A stretch of 32,860 nucleotides of DNA. Origin: Pseudomonadota bacterium. Its GTDB lineage: Bacteria; Pseudomonadota; Gammaproteobacteria; Steroidobacterales; Steroidobacteraceae. Where the stretch lies: NCBI GenBank assembly GCA_018261655.1, contig JAGTSG010000038.1:1-32860 (forward strand), in the 5' to 3' direction. Below are positions 16,234 to 25,376 of this stretch, in pieces; within the stretch, counting starts at the first letter, position 1, and each line of letters starts with the position of its first letter. The notes under the pieces were generated by a model. The model was given only the letters and a program-made list of their open reading frames with translations. It was not told the origin of the DNA and did no database searches. A program made the position numbers and the translations under genes.

Positions 16234-17541
16234 ATGCAAGCTGGAACAGATCCGACGGGCCGGCCGCTGGCCGGGGCCGGCCGCAGCCGGGCGCGCCTGG
16301 TGGTGCTCGTGCTGATGAGCGTCGGCACCATGATCAATTACCTCGACCGCGCGGTGCTCGGCGTCGCCGCTCCCTCGATGACGAAGGAGCTGGGACTCGA
16401 TGCGGTCGTGATGGGCATCGTGTTCTCGGTGTTCTCCTGGACCTACGCCGCGGCCCAGATTCCGGGTGGCGCCTTCCTGGACCGGGTCGGCGTCCGGCTG
16501 GCCTATTTCTGGTCCGTGACGGTCTGGTCGCTGTTCACGTTCCTGCAGGGGCTGGCGACCGGGCTGTATTCGCTGGTCTTCTACCGCCTCGGCCTCGGTG
16601 TCGCGGAAGCGCCGTGTTTCCCGGCCAACAGCCGTATCCTGAGCAGCTGGTTTCCCCAGCACGAGCGCGCCCGCGCCACCAGCGCCTACTCGGTCGGGCA
16701 GTACTTCGGGCTCGCCTTCCTGAGCCCGCTGCTCTTCTGGATCGTCGCGACGCTGGGCTGGCGCGCCCTGTTCATCATCGCCGGCGGCCTGGGATTCGTG
16801 TTTGCGGCCATCTGGTTCAGGATGTACCGCGATCCGCACGAGAGTCCGCGCGTCAACCAGGCGGAGCTGGACTACATCGAGGCCGGTGGCGGACTCGGCC
16901 ATGCCGGTCCGCCCGCGCGCTTCGAGTGGCGCAACATCGGCCTGCTGCTCCGCAAGAGGCAGATCCTCGGCGCCGCCATCGGCCAGTTCGGCGGCAACTC
17001 GACGCTGGTGTTCTTCCTGACCTGGTTTCCGACCTACCTGGCGACCGAGCGCCAGATGGAGTGGCTGAAGGTCGGCTTCTACGCGGTGCTGCCCTTCATC
17101 GCCGCCTCCGTCGGCGTGATCGCGGGCGGGTGGCTGTCGGACAGGATCATTCACCGCACCGGCTCCGCCACGGTCGGGCGCAAGCTGCCCATCCTGACGG
17201 GACTGTTGCTGGCCTCGACGATCATTGCCGCCAACTATGTCGACAGCGACCAACTGGTGATCCTGATCATGTCGATCGCCTTCTTCGGCCAGGGCATGGT
17301 CAACCTCGGGTGGACCCTGCTGACCGACGTCGCGCCCAAGCGGCTGATCGGGCTGTCGGGCGGGATCTTCAACCTGGTCGCCAACCTGGCAGGCATCGTG
17401 ACGCCGATCGTCATCGGGATCATCGTCGGCCGGACCGGGTCGTTCGTCGGCGCGCTCGCCTATGTCGGCACGGTCGCCGCCATCGGCGCGCTGTCCTACA
17501 TCTTCGTCGTCGGCGAGGTCCGGCGGGTGGAGATCGACTGA
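16234..17541 (+). CDS. MFS transporter, anion:cation symporter (ACS) family
   Basis: This 435-residue protein with 12 predicted membrane helices belongs to the ACS group (relatives: GudP, ExuT, phthalate and galactonate transporters). Typical features are MSVGTMINYLDRAVLGVAAPSM in helix 1, SVFSWTYAAAQIPGGAFLDRVGVR, and RLGLGVAEAPCFPANSRILSSWFPQHERARATS between helices 4 and 5. ACS members import organic acids with protons. It ends the aldehyde dehydrogenase/TPP operon and is a good candidate for inner-membrane uptake of the acid released from the ester. ATG at 16234 with a G-rich site just upstream; an overlapping out-of-frame ATG at 16230 is not used. Confidence 0.9.
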   Translation: MQAGTDPTGRPLAGAGRSRARLVVLVLMSVGTMINYLDRAVLGVAAPSMTKELGLDAVVMGIVFSVFSWTYAAAQIPGGAFLDRVGVRLAYFWSVTVWSLFTFLQGLATGLYSLVFYRLGLGVAEAPCFPANSRILSSWFPQHERARATSAYSVGQYFGLAFLSPLLFWIVATLGWRALFIIAGGLGFVFAAIWFRMYRDPHESPRVNQAELDYIEAGGGLGHAGPPARFEWRNIGLLLRKRQILGAAIGQFGGNSTLVFFLTWFPTYLATERQMEWLKVGFYAVLPFIAASVGVIAGGWLSDRIIHRTGSATVGRKLPILTGLLLASTIIAANYVDSDQLVILIMSIAFFGQGMVNLGWTLLTDVAPKRLIGLSGGIFNLVANLAGIVTPIVIGIIVGRTGSFVGALAYVGTVAAIGALSYIFVVGEVRRVEID

Positions 17542-17614
17542 GCCGGCCGGCGCTGGACAGGGTCGGGCTTCTGGACTGAATACATGCCGGTCAACGCCTC
17601 GCCCCAGCCGGTCA

Positions 17615-17642
17615 TTGACATGTACGAACTAGTACGTGTAGC
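17615..17642 (+). promoter_or_regulatory. Promoter with shared operator (copy c)
   Basis: TTGACA (17615-17620) is a perfect -35 box. The palindrome ACGAACTAGTACGT is at 17624-17637, again 9 bases from the first base of the -35. A weak -10 (TGTAGC, 17637-17642) follows at 16 bases. It drives the TonB-receptor operon starting at 17718, leaving a leader of roughly 70 bases. Confidence 0.7.
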
Positions 17643-17717
17643 TTCGGCAATTGAAGGCAGGGGCACGACGGGCTGACGCTTGTCGGAGATCACCAAGTGA
17701 CACTTCTGGAGGGGCTC

Positions 17718-20651
17718 ATGAGTACTGATACATCCCAACGCGCCGCGATCCGCCGGGGCCTGCGCTCGTCCGTCAGGGCGGTCCTGTGGTCCGCCGCCGT
17801 CGCGCCGCTGGCCGCCATGCCGGCGTTCGCTGCCGAGACCACCGAAACCACGAAGCTGGAAGAGATCGTGGTCACCGGCTCCCTGATCCGCAGCCCCAAC
17901 CAGGTGTCGGCGAGCCCGATCGTCTCGACCGGGATGGACACCCTCGAGAAGGGCGGCGACGTGTCGCTCATCGCGAACCTCAACCAGATGCCGCAGTTCA
18001 ACGCGACGTCCGGCGTCTTCTCGGGCGGCCAGGGCACGGGCGGCCGGGTGACGATCAACCTGCGCGGCCTGGGCTCCAACCGCAACCTGGTGCTCCTCGA
18101 CGGGCGCCGGCTGCCGCTGTCGGACATCAACGGCAACGTGGACACCAACGCCATCCCCGAGATGGCCGTGTCGTCCATCGACGTCATCACCGGCGGCGCC
18201 TCGGCCGTGTACGGCTCGGACGCCATGTCGGGCGTGGTGAACTTCATGACCGTCCCGTACTTCGACGGCATCGAGGCCGACGTCCAGTTCGGCGACTCGA
18301 GCCGCGGCGACGTGCAGAAGGTCGCGGCGTCCTTTGCGCTGGGATCGAGCTTCGCCGACGACAAGGGGCACGTGCTGGTGTCGGTCGGCTACACGGACCG
18401 CGAAGGGATGTACGGCTCCGAGAGAAAGTTCTTTGAGTTCGTCACGCCGTCGGGGTTCATCGGCCAGGGAACGTTCGTTCCGTCTTCCGGCAACTTCCCG
18501 AACCAGGATGCCGTCAACGCGCTGTTTGCCAGCTACGGGGCGGTTACACCGGTCGCCAACAACCTGAACCTGGGCTTCAATGACGACGGCACGCTCTTCA
18601 CGCAGACCGGCGCCAAGAACTACAAGGGCCCGACGACGGATGGCTATGCGGTGCTGGGCGGCAACGTCCGCATGCCGGTCGGGCCCCAGTTCCTGCTCGT
18701 CACCCCGACCGATCGCACGTCGCTGTTCAGCAAGTTCGACTACGAAGTCAGCGAGGCGCTGACCCTCTACGGCCAGTTGATGTACGTCGACTCGACGGTC
18801 TATACCGAGAGCGGCGGCAGCCTGACGCAATTCGGCACACTGACGACCATCCCGGTCACCAATCCGTTCATTCCCGATGACCTGAGCGGCCTGCTGGCCA
18901 CGCGACCGAACCCGACCGCGCCGTTCACCTGGAACGGTCGCTACGTCGGCATTCACTACAAGGGCTGGGACGAGCAGTACACCACGGCGCAGTACCTGCT
19001 GGGCGCCAAGGGCGACCTGCCCTTCAAGGACTGGACCTACGACCTCTACGGGTCGATCGACAGCACCGACCACAACCAGACGATGTTCCACGCGGTGCTG
19101 AAGAGTCGCGTACAGCAGCTGTTGAACGCGCCGGACGGCGGGGACTCGATCTGTGACGGCGGCTTCAACCCGTTCGGGATCGTCAACAGTACCGTCATTT
19201 CGCAGGAGTGCGTGGACTACATGACGACCACGGCCACCAGCACGGAGTGGCTGGAGCAGTCCATCGTGCAGGGCACGGTCCAGGGCTCGCTCTTCGAGCT
19301 GCCGGCCGGCAACGTCAGGGCGGCCCTGCTGGCCGGCTGGCGCGAGAACACCTACGAGTACAATCCCGACCACGCCCTCGCTTCGCAGGACATCGAGGCG
19401 GTGCTCGCCTCGCAGGCCGCCAAGGGCGACATTGACGTCACCGAGTTTGCCTTGCAGATCGAGGTGCCGTTGCTCGCGGACGCGCAGATGGCCAGGAGCC
19501 TGACGCTGGGCGCCGGCTACCGTTACTCCGACTACAGCACCGCCGGCGGCGTGAACGCCTACGAAGGCGACATCAAGTGGCGGCCCGTCGACTCGATACT
19601 GCTGCGCACGAGTTACCAGCGCGCGGTTCGCGCGCCGAGCATCGGCGAACTGTATGCGGCGGAGGTGGGCAGCCAGGTCCCGTTCGGGACGCCGCCGACC
19701 TCGATCGGCGATCCCTGCGACGTTCGCTCCACGGCCCGGACCGGGGCCGGCGGGGACGAGGTCCGGGACTTGTGCCTCGAGCAGGGCATCCCGCTGGACA
19801 TCATCGACACCTACACCTTCCCGACCACGGCGACCGCGGGCGTCCTGAGCGGCAACCCGGAACTCGAACCCGAGACGGCGGACACGTTCAACGTGGGCGT
19901 CCAGTGGACCTCCACGTCCGCCTCCGAGCTGTGGGGCAACCAGTCGCTCTCGGTCGACTACTACAACATCGAGATCAACGACGTCATCTCCGTCGTGCCG
20001 GGACTGACGACGCTCAGCAAGTGCTACAACCTCGACGGCACCAACCCGACCTATTCGAACGACTCGGTCTTCTGCCAGCTGCTGCACCGCGATGCGAACG
20101 GCCTGCTGCAGCTGATCGAGACGCCCTACCTGAACCTGGGCGCCCTCTCGACCGACGGCGTCGACGTGGATTACAGCTGGCGACCGAGCCTGTCGGCCTT
20201 TGGTGCGGACGCCCCGGGCAACCTGTTCTTCCACACCTACGTCAGCTACGTGAATTCCTTTGAGATCCAGACGATCTCGGGCGAGCCGTCCCAGGACTTC
20301 GTGCACACGATCGCCGTCGGCGCCTCGCACCCGCAATGGAAGGCCATGACCGACATCGGCTGGGAGACCGAGACTTTCTCCGTCGGCCTGCGCTGGCGCT
20401 ATCTCGAGTCGATGGACGACATCACCTCCGTGACGACGCCGGCGACGCCGGCGCCCGGGACGCCCACGTACAACACCTACGATCTGTTCGGCACTTACTC
20501 GCCGACCGAGAGGCTGGAATTCCGCGCGGGCATCACCAACTTCACGGACGAGCTGTCGGTCAAGGTCTCGACGTCGCAGTGGAGCACCGATCCGTCGGTC
20601 TACGATCCGATCGGGCGTCAGTACTACCTTGGGATGCGGTTCTCGCTGTAA
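17718..20651 (+). CDS. TonB-dependent outer-membrane receptor
   Basis: This 977-residue receptor has a signal peptide ending in AAMPAFA and the TonB box LEEIVVTGSLIRSP. The plug domain includes NLNQMPQFNATSG, NLRGLGSNRNLVLLDGRRLP and ITGGASAVYGSDAMSGVVNFMT. A 22-strand-type barrel follows, ending in the family's YYLGMRFSL with a terminal hydrophobic residue. It belongs to the large receptor class often used for sugars, aromatics and plant compounds rather than only siderophores. The ATG at 17718 has GGAGGGG just upstream, better than the GTG at 17697. Its promoter carries the island palindrome. Genes for a propeller lactonase and a sulfatase follow, so it probably imports the esterified or sulfated substrate into the periplasm. 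Confidence 0.93.
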   Translation: MSTDTSQRAAIRRGLRSSVRAVLWSAAVAPLAAMPAFAAETTETTKLEEIVVTGSLIRSPNQVSASPIVSTGMDTLEKGGDVSLIANLNQMPQFNATSGVFSGGQGTGGRVTINLRGLGSNRNLVLLDGRRLPLSDINGNVDTNAIPEMAVSSIDVITGGASAVYGSDAMSGVVNFMTVPYFDGIEADVQFGDSSRGDVQKVAASFALGSSFADDKGHVLVSVGYTDREGMYGSERKFFEFVTPSGFIGQGTFVPSSGNFPNQDAVNALFASYGAVTPVANNLNLGFNDDGTLFTQTGAKNYKGPTTDGYAVLGGNVRMPVGPQFLLVTPTDRTSLFSKFDYEVSEALTLYGQLMYVDSTVYTESGGSLTQFGTLTTIPVTNPFIPDDLSGLLATRPNPTAPFTWNGRYVGIHYKGWDEQYTTAQYLLGAKGDLPFKDWTYDLYGSIDSTDHNQTMFHAVLKSRVQQLLNAPDGGDSICDGGFNPFGIVNSTVISQECVDYMTTTATSTEWLEQSIVQGTVQGSLFELPAGNVRAALLAGWRENTYEYNPDHALASQDIEAVLASQAAKGDIDVTEFALQIEVPLLADAQMARSLTLGAGYRYSDYSTAGGVNAYEGDIKWRPVDSILLRTSYQRAVRAPSIGELYAAEVGSQVPFGTPPTSIGDPCDVRSTARTGAGGDEVRDLCLEQGIPLDIIDTYTFPTTATAGVLSGNPELEPETADTFNVGVQWTSTSASELWGNQSLSVDYYNIEINDVISVVPGLTTLSKCYNLDGTNPTYSNDSVFCQLLHRDANGLLQLIETPYLNLGALSTDGVDVDYSWRPSLSAFGADAPGNLFFHTYVSYVNSFEIQTISGEPSQDFVHTIAVGASHPQWKAMTDIGWETETFSVGLRWRYLESMDDITSVTTPATPAPGTPTYNTYDLFGTYSPTERLEFRAGITNFTDELSVKVSTSQWSTDPSVYDPIGRQYYLGMRFSL

Positions 20652-20660
20652 GACGCTGGT

Positions 20661-20688
20661 GGGGCGGCGGTTCGGGAACCGCCGCCCC
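20661..20688 (+). terminator. Perfect 12-bp hairpin after the TonB receptor gene
   Basis: GGGGCGGCGGTT (20661-20672) pairs perfectly with AACCGCCGCCCC (20677-20688) around a CGGG loop, 9 bases after the stop codon. No U-tract follows, so it may act as an attenuator or mRNA 3'-end stabiliser that lowers expression of the downstream genes relative to the receptor, rather than as a full terminator. Confidence 0.6.
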
Positions 20689-20703
20689 GTTCGGGCGGGC
20701 CGC

Positions 20704-21801
20704 GTGGGCCGCCTCCGCAACGCCATCGCGCTGGCCGCGCTGGTAATTGCCGCCGGTGCGATGCCCCGGGAGCCGGCCTGGTCCGCTCCCGCCGCGTGCC
20801 CGCCCGCCTCCGGATTCGGGCTCCTCTGCGGGCAGACGCGCCCCGAGGACCTGGCGCGAATCCCGGGCACCCGCTGGGTGATCGCCAGCGGCTTCAGCGC
20901 CGGGGCCGGCCTGAAGCTCGTGGACACGGCCGGGCGATCCCTGCGACCGGCGTACCGCGGTACGAGCGCCGAGGTCGGCCGGCCCGCGGACGCATTTCCG
21001 CATTGTCAGACGGCCCCCGACCCGGAACTCTTCAATGCCCAGGGACTGAGCCTGCGTGCCGCCGGCGAGGGCCGGTATCGGCTCTACGTGGTCAATCACG
21101 GCGGACGGGAGAGCGTCGAGGTCTTCGACGTCGATGCGCGGCCGGACGTGCCGACGCTCGCGTGGCGGGGCTGCGTGCTGCTGCCGGCGGCGCTGGCCGC
21201 GAACAGCGTCGCGTCGTATTCGGACGGCACGCTGCTGGTCACCGTGCTGGTCCACCCCGGGGACACGTTCGCCGACTTCGTCGAGGGCAGGAACACTGGC
21301 GGCGTCTACCAGTGGCGTCCCGGCACCGCGGGCTTCGAACGGGTTCCGGGCACCGAGCTGCCGGGCAACAACGGCATCGAGACCGCGGCCGATGACAGCG
21401 GCTTCTTCGTCGTCGCCTTCGGCCGCCACGCGATCCTGCGCTATTCGCGACACGATCCCGCGGCGCCGCCGGTCCAGTCCGTCGCGCCGGGCTTCATGCC
21501 CGACAACGTCCACTGGGACGGCGGGAAGTTGATCACCGCGGGCATGATGTACGATGAACCGGCCTGCGGCGGCACGCGCAAGGTGATCGATGGCCGGGCC
21601 GACGACATGCGCTGTCACCGCGGCACCGTCGTGGCCGAGCTCGATCCTCAGCTCATGACCTTCCGCATCGTCGCCTATGCGCCGCCCGACCCGACCTTCA
21701 ATGGCGCGTCGGCGGCGGTCCTGGTCGGCGGCGAGCTGTGGCTGGGCTCGTATCAAAGCGACTGCCTGGCCTATCGCTCGCTCCCCTGGTTGAATGAGTG
21801 A
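20704..21801 (+). CDS. Secreted paraoxonase/SMP-30-like beta-propeller
   Basis: This protein has 365 residues with a signal peptide (VGRLRNAIALAALVIAAGAMP). The body resembles the six-bladed propeller of paraoxonases/arylesterases. It shows FNAQGLSLRAAGEGRYRLYVVNHGGRESVEVFDVD (compare the PON NPHGIS...VVNH...STVEVF blade), then AANSVASYSDG, LPGNNGIETAADDSGFFVVAFGRHAILRYSR and MPDNVHWDGG. The Asn residues of AANS, NNGIE and DNVHWD sit where PON calcium ligands occur. Such enzymes hydrolyse lactones and aryl esters with Ca2+. A GTG start at 20704 gives the signal peptide; an earlier start would overlap the receptor gene. It is periplasmic or secreted. A lactonase role on a quinide- or aryl-ester-like compound is plausible but unproven. 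Confidence 0.68.
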   Translation: MGRLRNAIALAALVIAAGAMPREPAWSAPAACPPASGFGLLCGQTRPEDLARIPGTRWVIASGFSAGAGLKLVDTAGRSLRPAYRGTSAEVGRPADAFPHCQTAPDPELFNAQGLSLRAAGEGRYRLYVVNHGGRESVEVFDVDARPDVPTLAWRGCVLLPAALAANSVASYSDGTLLVTVLVHPGDTFADFVEGRNTGGVYQWRPGTAGFERVPGTELPGNNGIETAADDSGFFVVAFGRHAILRYSRHDPAAPPVQSVAPGFMPDNVHWDGGKLITAGMMYDEPACGGTRKVIDGRADDMRCHRGTVVAELDPQLMTFRIVAYAPPDPTFNGASAAVLVGGELWLGSYQSDCLAYRSLPWLNE

Positions 21802-21843
21802 GGCGCGACCAGGCCGGTTGACCGGCCGATTGCGGAGGCGCCC

Positions 21844-24213
21844 ATGAAGGACTCTCGCCTGGTGCTGGGTGCGTCGGGACTGGCGCTGCTGCTGGCGCTG
21901 CCCTCGTGGCCGACCCAGGCGCAGGCGTCCCCGCCGCCGCAATCCGCAGTCCAGGACCGGCCCGGCCCTGCGCCCGGGCAGGCGCGCCACGCCGGGCGCA
22001 CCGTGGATGACTCCTCGCCGGCGGCCTGGCCCGCGCTCGTGCGGCCGCCGGCCGGCGCGCCGAACGTGCTCGTGGTCATGACTGACGACGTCGGTTACGG
22101 CGCCAGCAGCACCTTCGGCGGCCCGGTCCCGACACCGACCCTGGACGCCCTCGCCGCTCGCGGCCTTCGCTACAACCGCTTCCACACGGCGGCGATGTGC
22201 TCGCCCACCCGCGCCGCGCTGCTGACGGGACGCAACCACACCCGCGTCGGCATGGGCGCCGTGACGGACCGGGCCACCGGATACGACGGCTACACCACGA
22301 TCATTCCCGACACCGCAGCCACCGTCGCCGAGGTGCTGAAGAGGAACGGCTACAGCACGGCCGTCTTCGGGAAGTGGCACCTCGCGCCGCTGTGGGAGAC
22401 CGGTCCGAACGGTCCCTACGATCACTGGCCCACGCAGATGGGCTTCGAGCACTTCTACGGCTTCATGGCCGGCGACACCGACCAGTGGGCCCCGACGCTC
22501 TACCAGGACCAGACGCCGATCGAGCCGCCCGCGGACGATCCCGGGTACATCCTCGACCGGGCCCTGGCCGACAAGGCGATCCGGTGGATGAACGAACGCA
22601 AGTCGACGGCCCCGGACAAGCCGTTCTTCCTCTACTTCGCCCCGGGGACGGCCCACGCCCCGCACCACGCACCCGCCGAGTGGGTCGCCCGGTTCCGGGG
22701 CGCGTTCGACCAGGGATGGGACGCGATGCGCGAGGAGACGCTCGCGCGCCAGAAGCGGCTCGGCATCGTGCCGGCGGGCACCCGGTTGACGGCGCGTCCC
22801 GCGCAGATCCCGGCCTGGTCCTCCCTCTCCGACACGCAGCGACGGGTCTACGCCCGGGAGATGGAGGCCTTCGCCGCCGCGCTGGCCTTCGCGGACGACC
22901 AGGTCGGTCGCGTGATCGGGGCCCTGGACGACATGGGCCAGAGGGACAACACCCTGGTCATCTACCTCCAGGGCGACAACGGCGGCAGCGGCGAAGGCGG
23001 CCTGTCAGGCGCGTTCAACGAGAGCTCGATCCTCAACGGACTCGTGGAGGACCTCGATGACACGGCCGGCAAGCTCGATCTGCTCGGCACCCGCTACGCG
23101 CACAGCAACTTCCCGGCCGGCTGGGGCTGGGCGACGAGCGCGCCTTTCCAGTGGATGAAGGTCATCGCCTCGCACTTCGGCAGTTCGGCCAATGGCATGG
23201 TCATGTCGTGGCCCGCGAGGATCAGGCAGCCCGGCACGCTCCGGCCCCAGTTCCACCACGTGATCGACCTCATGCCGACGATCCTCGAAGCTGCGGGTGT
23301 CGCCATGCCCGCGACGGTGGGCGGCGTCGCCCAGATGCCGCTCGACGGGATCTCGATGGCCTACACCTGGGACGACGCAGAGGCGCCTTCGCGCCGGCGC
23401 ACGCAGTTCTTCACGATCTACGACAACCTCGCCATCTACCACGATGGCTGGGTCGCTGCGACCACGCCCGTGACCTTCCCCTGGGAGCTGGTCGCCAACA
23501 AGCCCGGGCAGGTCAGGGGCCGCCGCTGGGAGCTCTACGACGTCAACGGCGACTTCAGCGAGTCCGTGGACCTGGCGAAGAAACACCCGGACAGGCTGGC
23601 AGCCCTGCAGGACCTGCACTGGGCGGAGGCGGCGCGGAACAATGCGCTCCCCATCCACCGCGGCGAGGGCGGCGAAGGCAAGCCGAGCTGGATCGGCAGC
23701 CAGACCCGCTTCACCTTTTATCCGGGAACGACGCGACTCCTGACCGCGAATGCGCCACCCACCGTGAACCGGTCCTTCTACATCACTGCGGAAGTCGAGC
23801 TGTCGGAGGGCCGGGCGGACGGCATGCTGGTCACGCACGGCGGTCGCTCGGGCGGATATGGCTTCTACGTGCTGCACGGGAAGCTGGTGTTCCACTACAA
23901 CCTCGCGGGCATCCAGCGCTTCGACATCGTCTCGACGCGCCCGCTCGCGACGGGCCGGCACGAGCTCGAGGCCCGGGTTGTCTATGACGGCGGCGGCCGG
24001 GGACAGGGCGCGACGGTGACGCTGAAGCAGGACGGTCTCGAGATCGGCTCGGGCCGGATCGATCGGACACTGCCGAGGCTGTACGCGCTGGACGCGATGT
24101 TCGACGTCGGTACCGACACCGGGTCGCCGGTGTCGGAGGGTTACGCCGTGCCGTTCACCTCGGCCGCGCTCAGGAAGCTGCAGTTCGAGGTGGGCGCGCC
24201 GCCGGTCCCGTAG
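21844..24213 (+). CDS. Arylsulfatase with C-terminal beta-sandwich
   Basis: This 789-residue secreted sulfatase has a signal peptide (LALLLALPSWPTQAQA). The metal-binding VVMTDDVGYG is at 78-86, and the sulfatase signature CSPTRAALLTGR starts at Cys119, the residue converted to formylglycine. FGKWHLAP, HAPHHAP and YLQGDNGG supply further active-site residues. Residues about 620-780 form a LamG-like beta-sandwich (FYITAEVELSEGRADGMLVTHGG, GYGFYVLHGKLVFHYN). The length matches the long AtsA-type arylsulfatases. It hydrolyses a sulfate ester in the periplasm. A maturation enzyme (FGE or anSME) must be elsewhere in the genome. GGAGG lies 5 bases before the ATG. It shares the receptor operon. Confidence 0.92.
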   Translation: MKDSRLVLGASGLALLLALPSWPTQAQASPPPQSAVQDRPGPAPGQARHAGRTVDDSSPAAWPALVRPPAGAPNVLVVMTDDVGYGASSTFGGPVPTPTLDALAARGLRYNRFHTAAMCSPTRAALLTGRNHTRVGMGAVTDRATGYDGYTTIIPDTAATVAEVLKRNGYSTAVFGKWHLAPLWETGPNGPYDHWPTQMGFEHFYGFMAGDTDQWAPTLYQDQTPIEPPADDPGYILDRALADKAIRWMNERKSTAPDKPFFLYFAPGTAHAPHHAPAEWVARFRGAFDQGWDAMREETLARQKRLGIVPAGTRLTARPAQIPAWSSLSDTQRRVYAREMEAFAAALAFADDQVGRVIGALDDMGQRDNTLVIYLQGDNGGSGEGGLSGAFNESSILNGLVEDLDDTAGKLDLLGTRYAHSNFPAGWGWATSAPFQWMKVIASHFGSSANGMVMSWPARIRQPGTLRPQFHHVIDLMPTILEAAGVAMPATVGGVAQMPLDGISMAYTWDDAEAPSRRRTQFFTIYDNLAIYHDGWVAATTPVTFPWELVANKPGQVRGRRWELYDVNGDFSESVDLAKKHPDRLAALQDLHWAEAARNNALPIHRGEGGEGKPSWIGSQTRFTFYPGTTRLLTANAPPTVNRSFYITAEVELSEGRADGMLVTHGGRSGGYGFYVLHGKLVFHYNLAGIQRFDIVSTRPLATGRHELEARVVYDGGGRGQGATVTLKQDGLEIGSGRIDRTLPRLYALDAMFDVGTDTGSPVSEGYAVPFTSAALRKLQFEVGAPPVP

Positions 24214-24241
24214 CCCGCGCAACCTCACCGGGTGACATGGG

Positions 24242-25323
24242 CTAACGCTTGGTGGTCGCGTCGCCGATCGTGGCCTCGATGAAGTCGATCGACTGTTGCA
24301 GCGCGCCCTTGCTGGTGTCGCGCGTCGATTCCGGCGTCTTGCCAATCCAGCTGTGCCCGACGCCGGGAACGACGACCATCTTCGTCGGTACCCCGGCCGC
24401 CTGCAGGGCCGCGTGGAATCTCGTGGTCTGGTCCACGCTGACCGTCTGGTCGTCCGTGCCGTGCATCAGGAAGATCGGCGGATCCTTCGCGTCGACGTAG
24501 CTCGTCGGCGACGCAGCGCGCAGCCGGTCGGCCGGGCACGGCGCATCCTGGCAGGCCAGGAACAGGTTCATGATGTTCGGGGGCGCGGAGGTGCTCCCGG
24601 TCGTCTGGGCGTACGCGGTCTCCAGGTCATACATGCCGTACCACGCCACCGCGCCCTGGACGCAGTCGGAGACTTCGTCGGCTCCTTCCGGGCTCGAAGG
24701 GCTGGTCTCGACGTTGCCCGTGGCGGAGGCTCCAGCGCGGGGACGCCGCAGGTCACGGCGGCCAGCGCCGCCAGGTGCCCGCCGGCGGACTGGCCCCACG
24801 TCATGCCGCGCGCCGGATCGAGGTTGTATTTCACCGCGTTGACCCGCAGCCAGCGGATCGCGGCCTTGACGTCCTGGATGGCCGCCGGGAACGGGGCCTC
24901 CCGCGAGAACCGGTAGCCGACCGACGCCACGACATAGCCCTCGGCAGCGAGCGACGCCAGCACCTTCGGCCAGTCGCTGTAGGCGCCGCTGCGACGGGGC
25001 CCGCCCATGACCCAGCCGCCGCCGTGGACGTACATGACCCACGGCCTCGGCCCTGCCTTGCTGAAAGACTCCGGAGGCAGGAACAGGTCCAGCGTCATCG
25101 GCCGGTAGCCCGGCAAGGTCTGATAGGTCACGTTCGGCAGGCCGGTGACGCCGCCGGGAAACGCGAGGGACACGTTCGCGAAGGAATCGAGACCGACCGC
25201 CTGAACCCCCTCGCCCACGTCCGCCTGGCTGGCGATCCGCTCGCCGACCGAGGCCGCCTGGGCAGTGCCTGCCAGCGGAGCTCCGGCAATGCACAGCCAC
25301 GCCAGCGCCATCATCGTCTTCAT
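24242..25323 (-). pseudogene. Secreted alpha/beta hydrolase, frameshifted
   Basis: From the ATG at 25323 (GAGG upstream) the first frame gives a signal peptide (MKTMMALAWLCIAGAPLAGTAQA), then VMYVHGGGWVMGG (oxyanion hole) and MTWGQSAGGHLAALAAVTCG with the nucleophile serine. The frame is lost at about 24725-24740. The rest continues in another frame (GNVETSPSSPEGADEVSDCVQGAVAWYGMYDLETAYAQ ... IFLMHGTDDQTVSV ... VPGVGHSWIG) with the triad Asp and His, ending at 24242. The total length is 1082 bases, two over a multiple of three, consistent with loss of one base. Repaired, it would be a 360-residue esterase of the BD-FAE/HSL-like group. It lies 53 bases after the carboxylesterase in the same operon. 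Confidence 0.82.
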
Positions 25324-25376
25324 CGTTTCGACCTCGTTGTCATGCGCGCGGGAGGAACCCGTACCCACTGTGGCCA

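Noticed and set aside
17496-20927. Open frame of 1143 codons on the minus strand
   Set aside because: It is a shadow of the TonB receptor gene. No start signal, signal peptide or known domain, and its composition is that of an antisense frame.
20560-22668. Open frame of 702 codons on the minus strand
   Set aside because: It overlaps the propeller and sulfatase genes on the other strand, both of which have clear family motifs.
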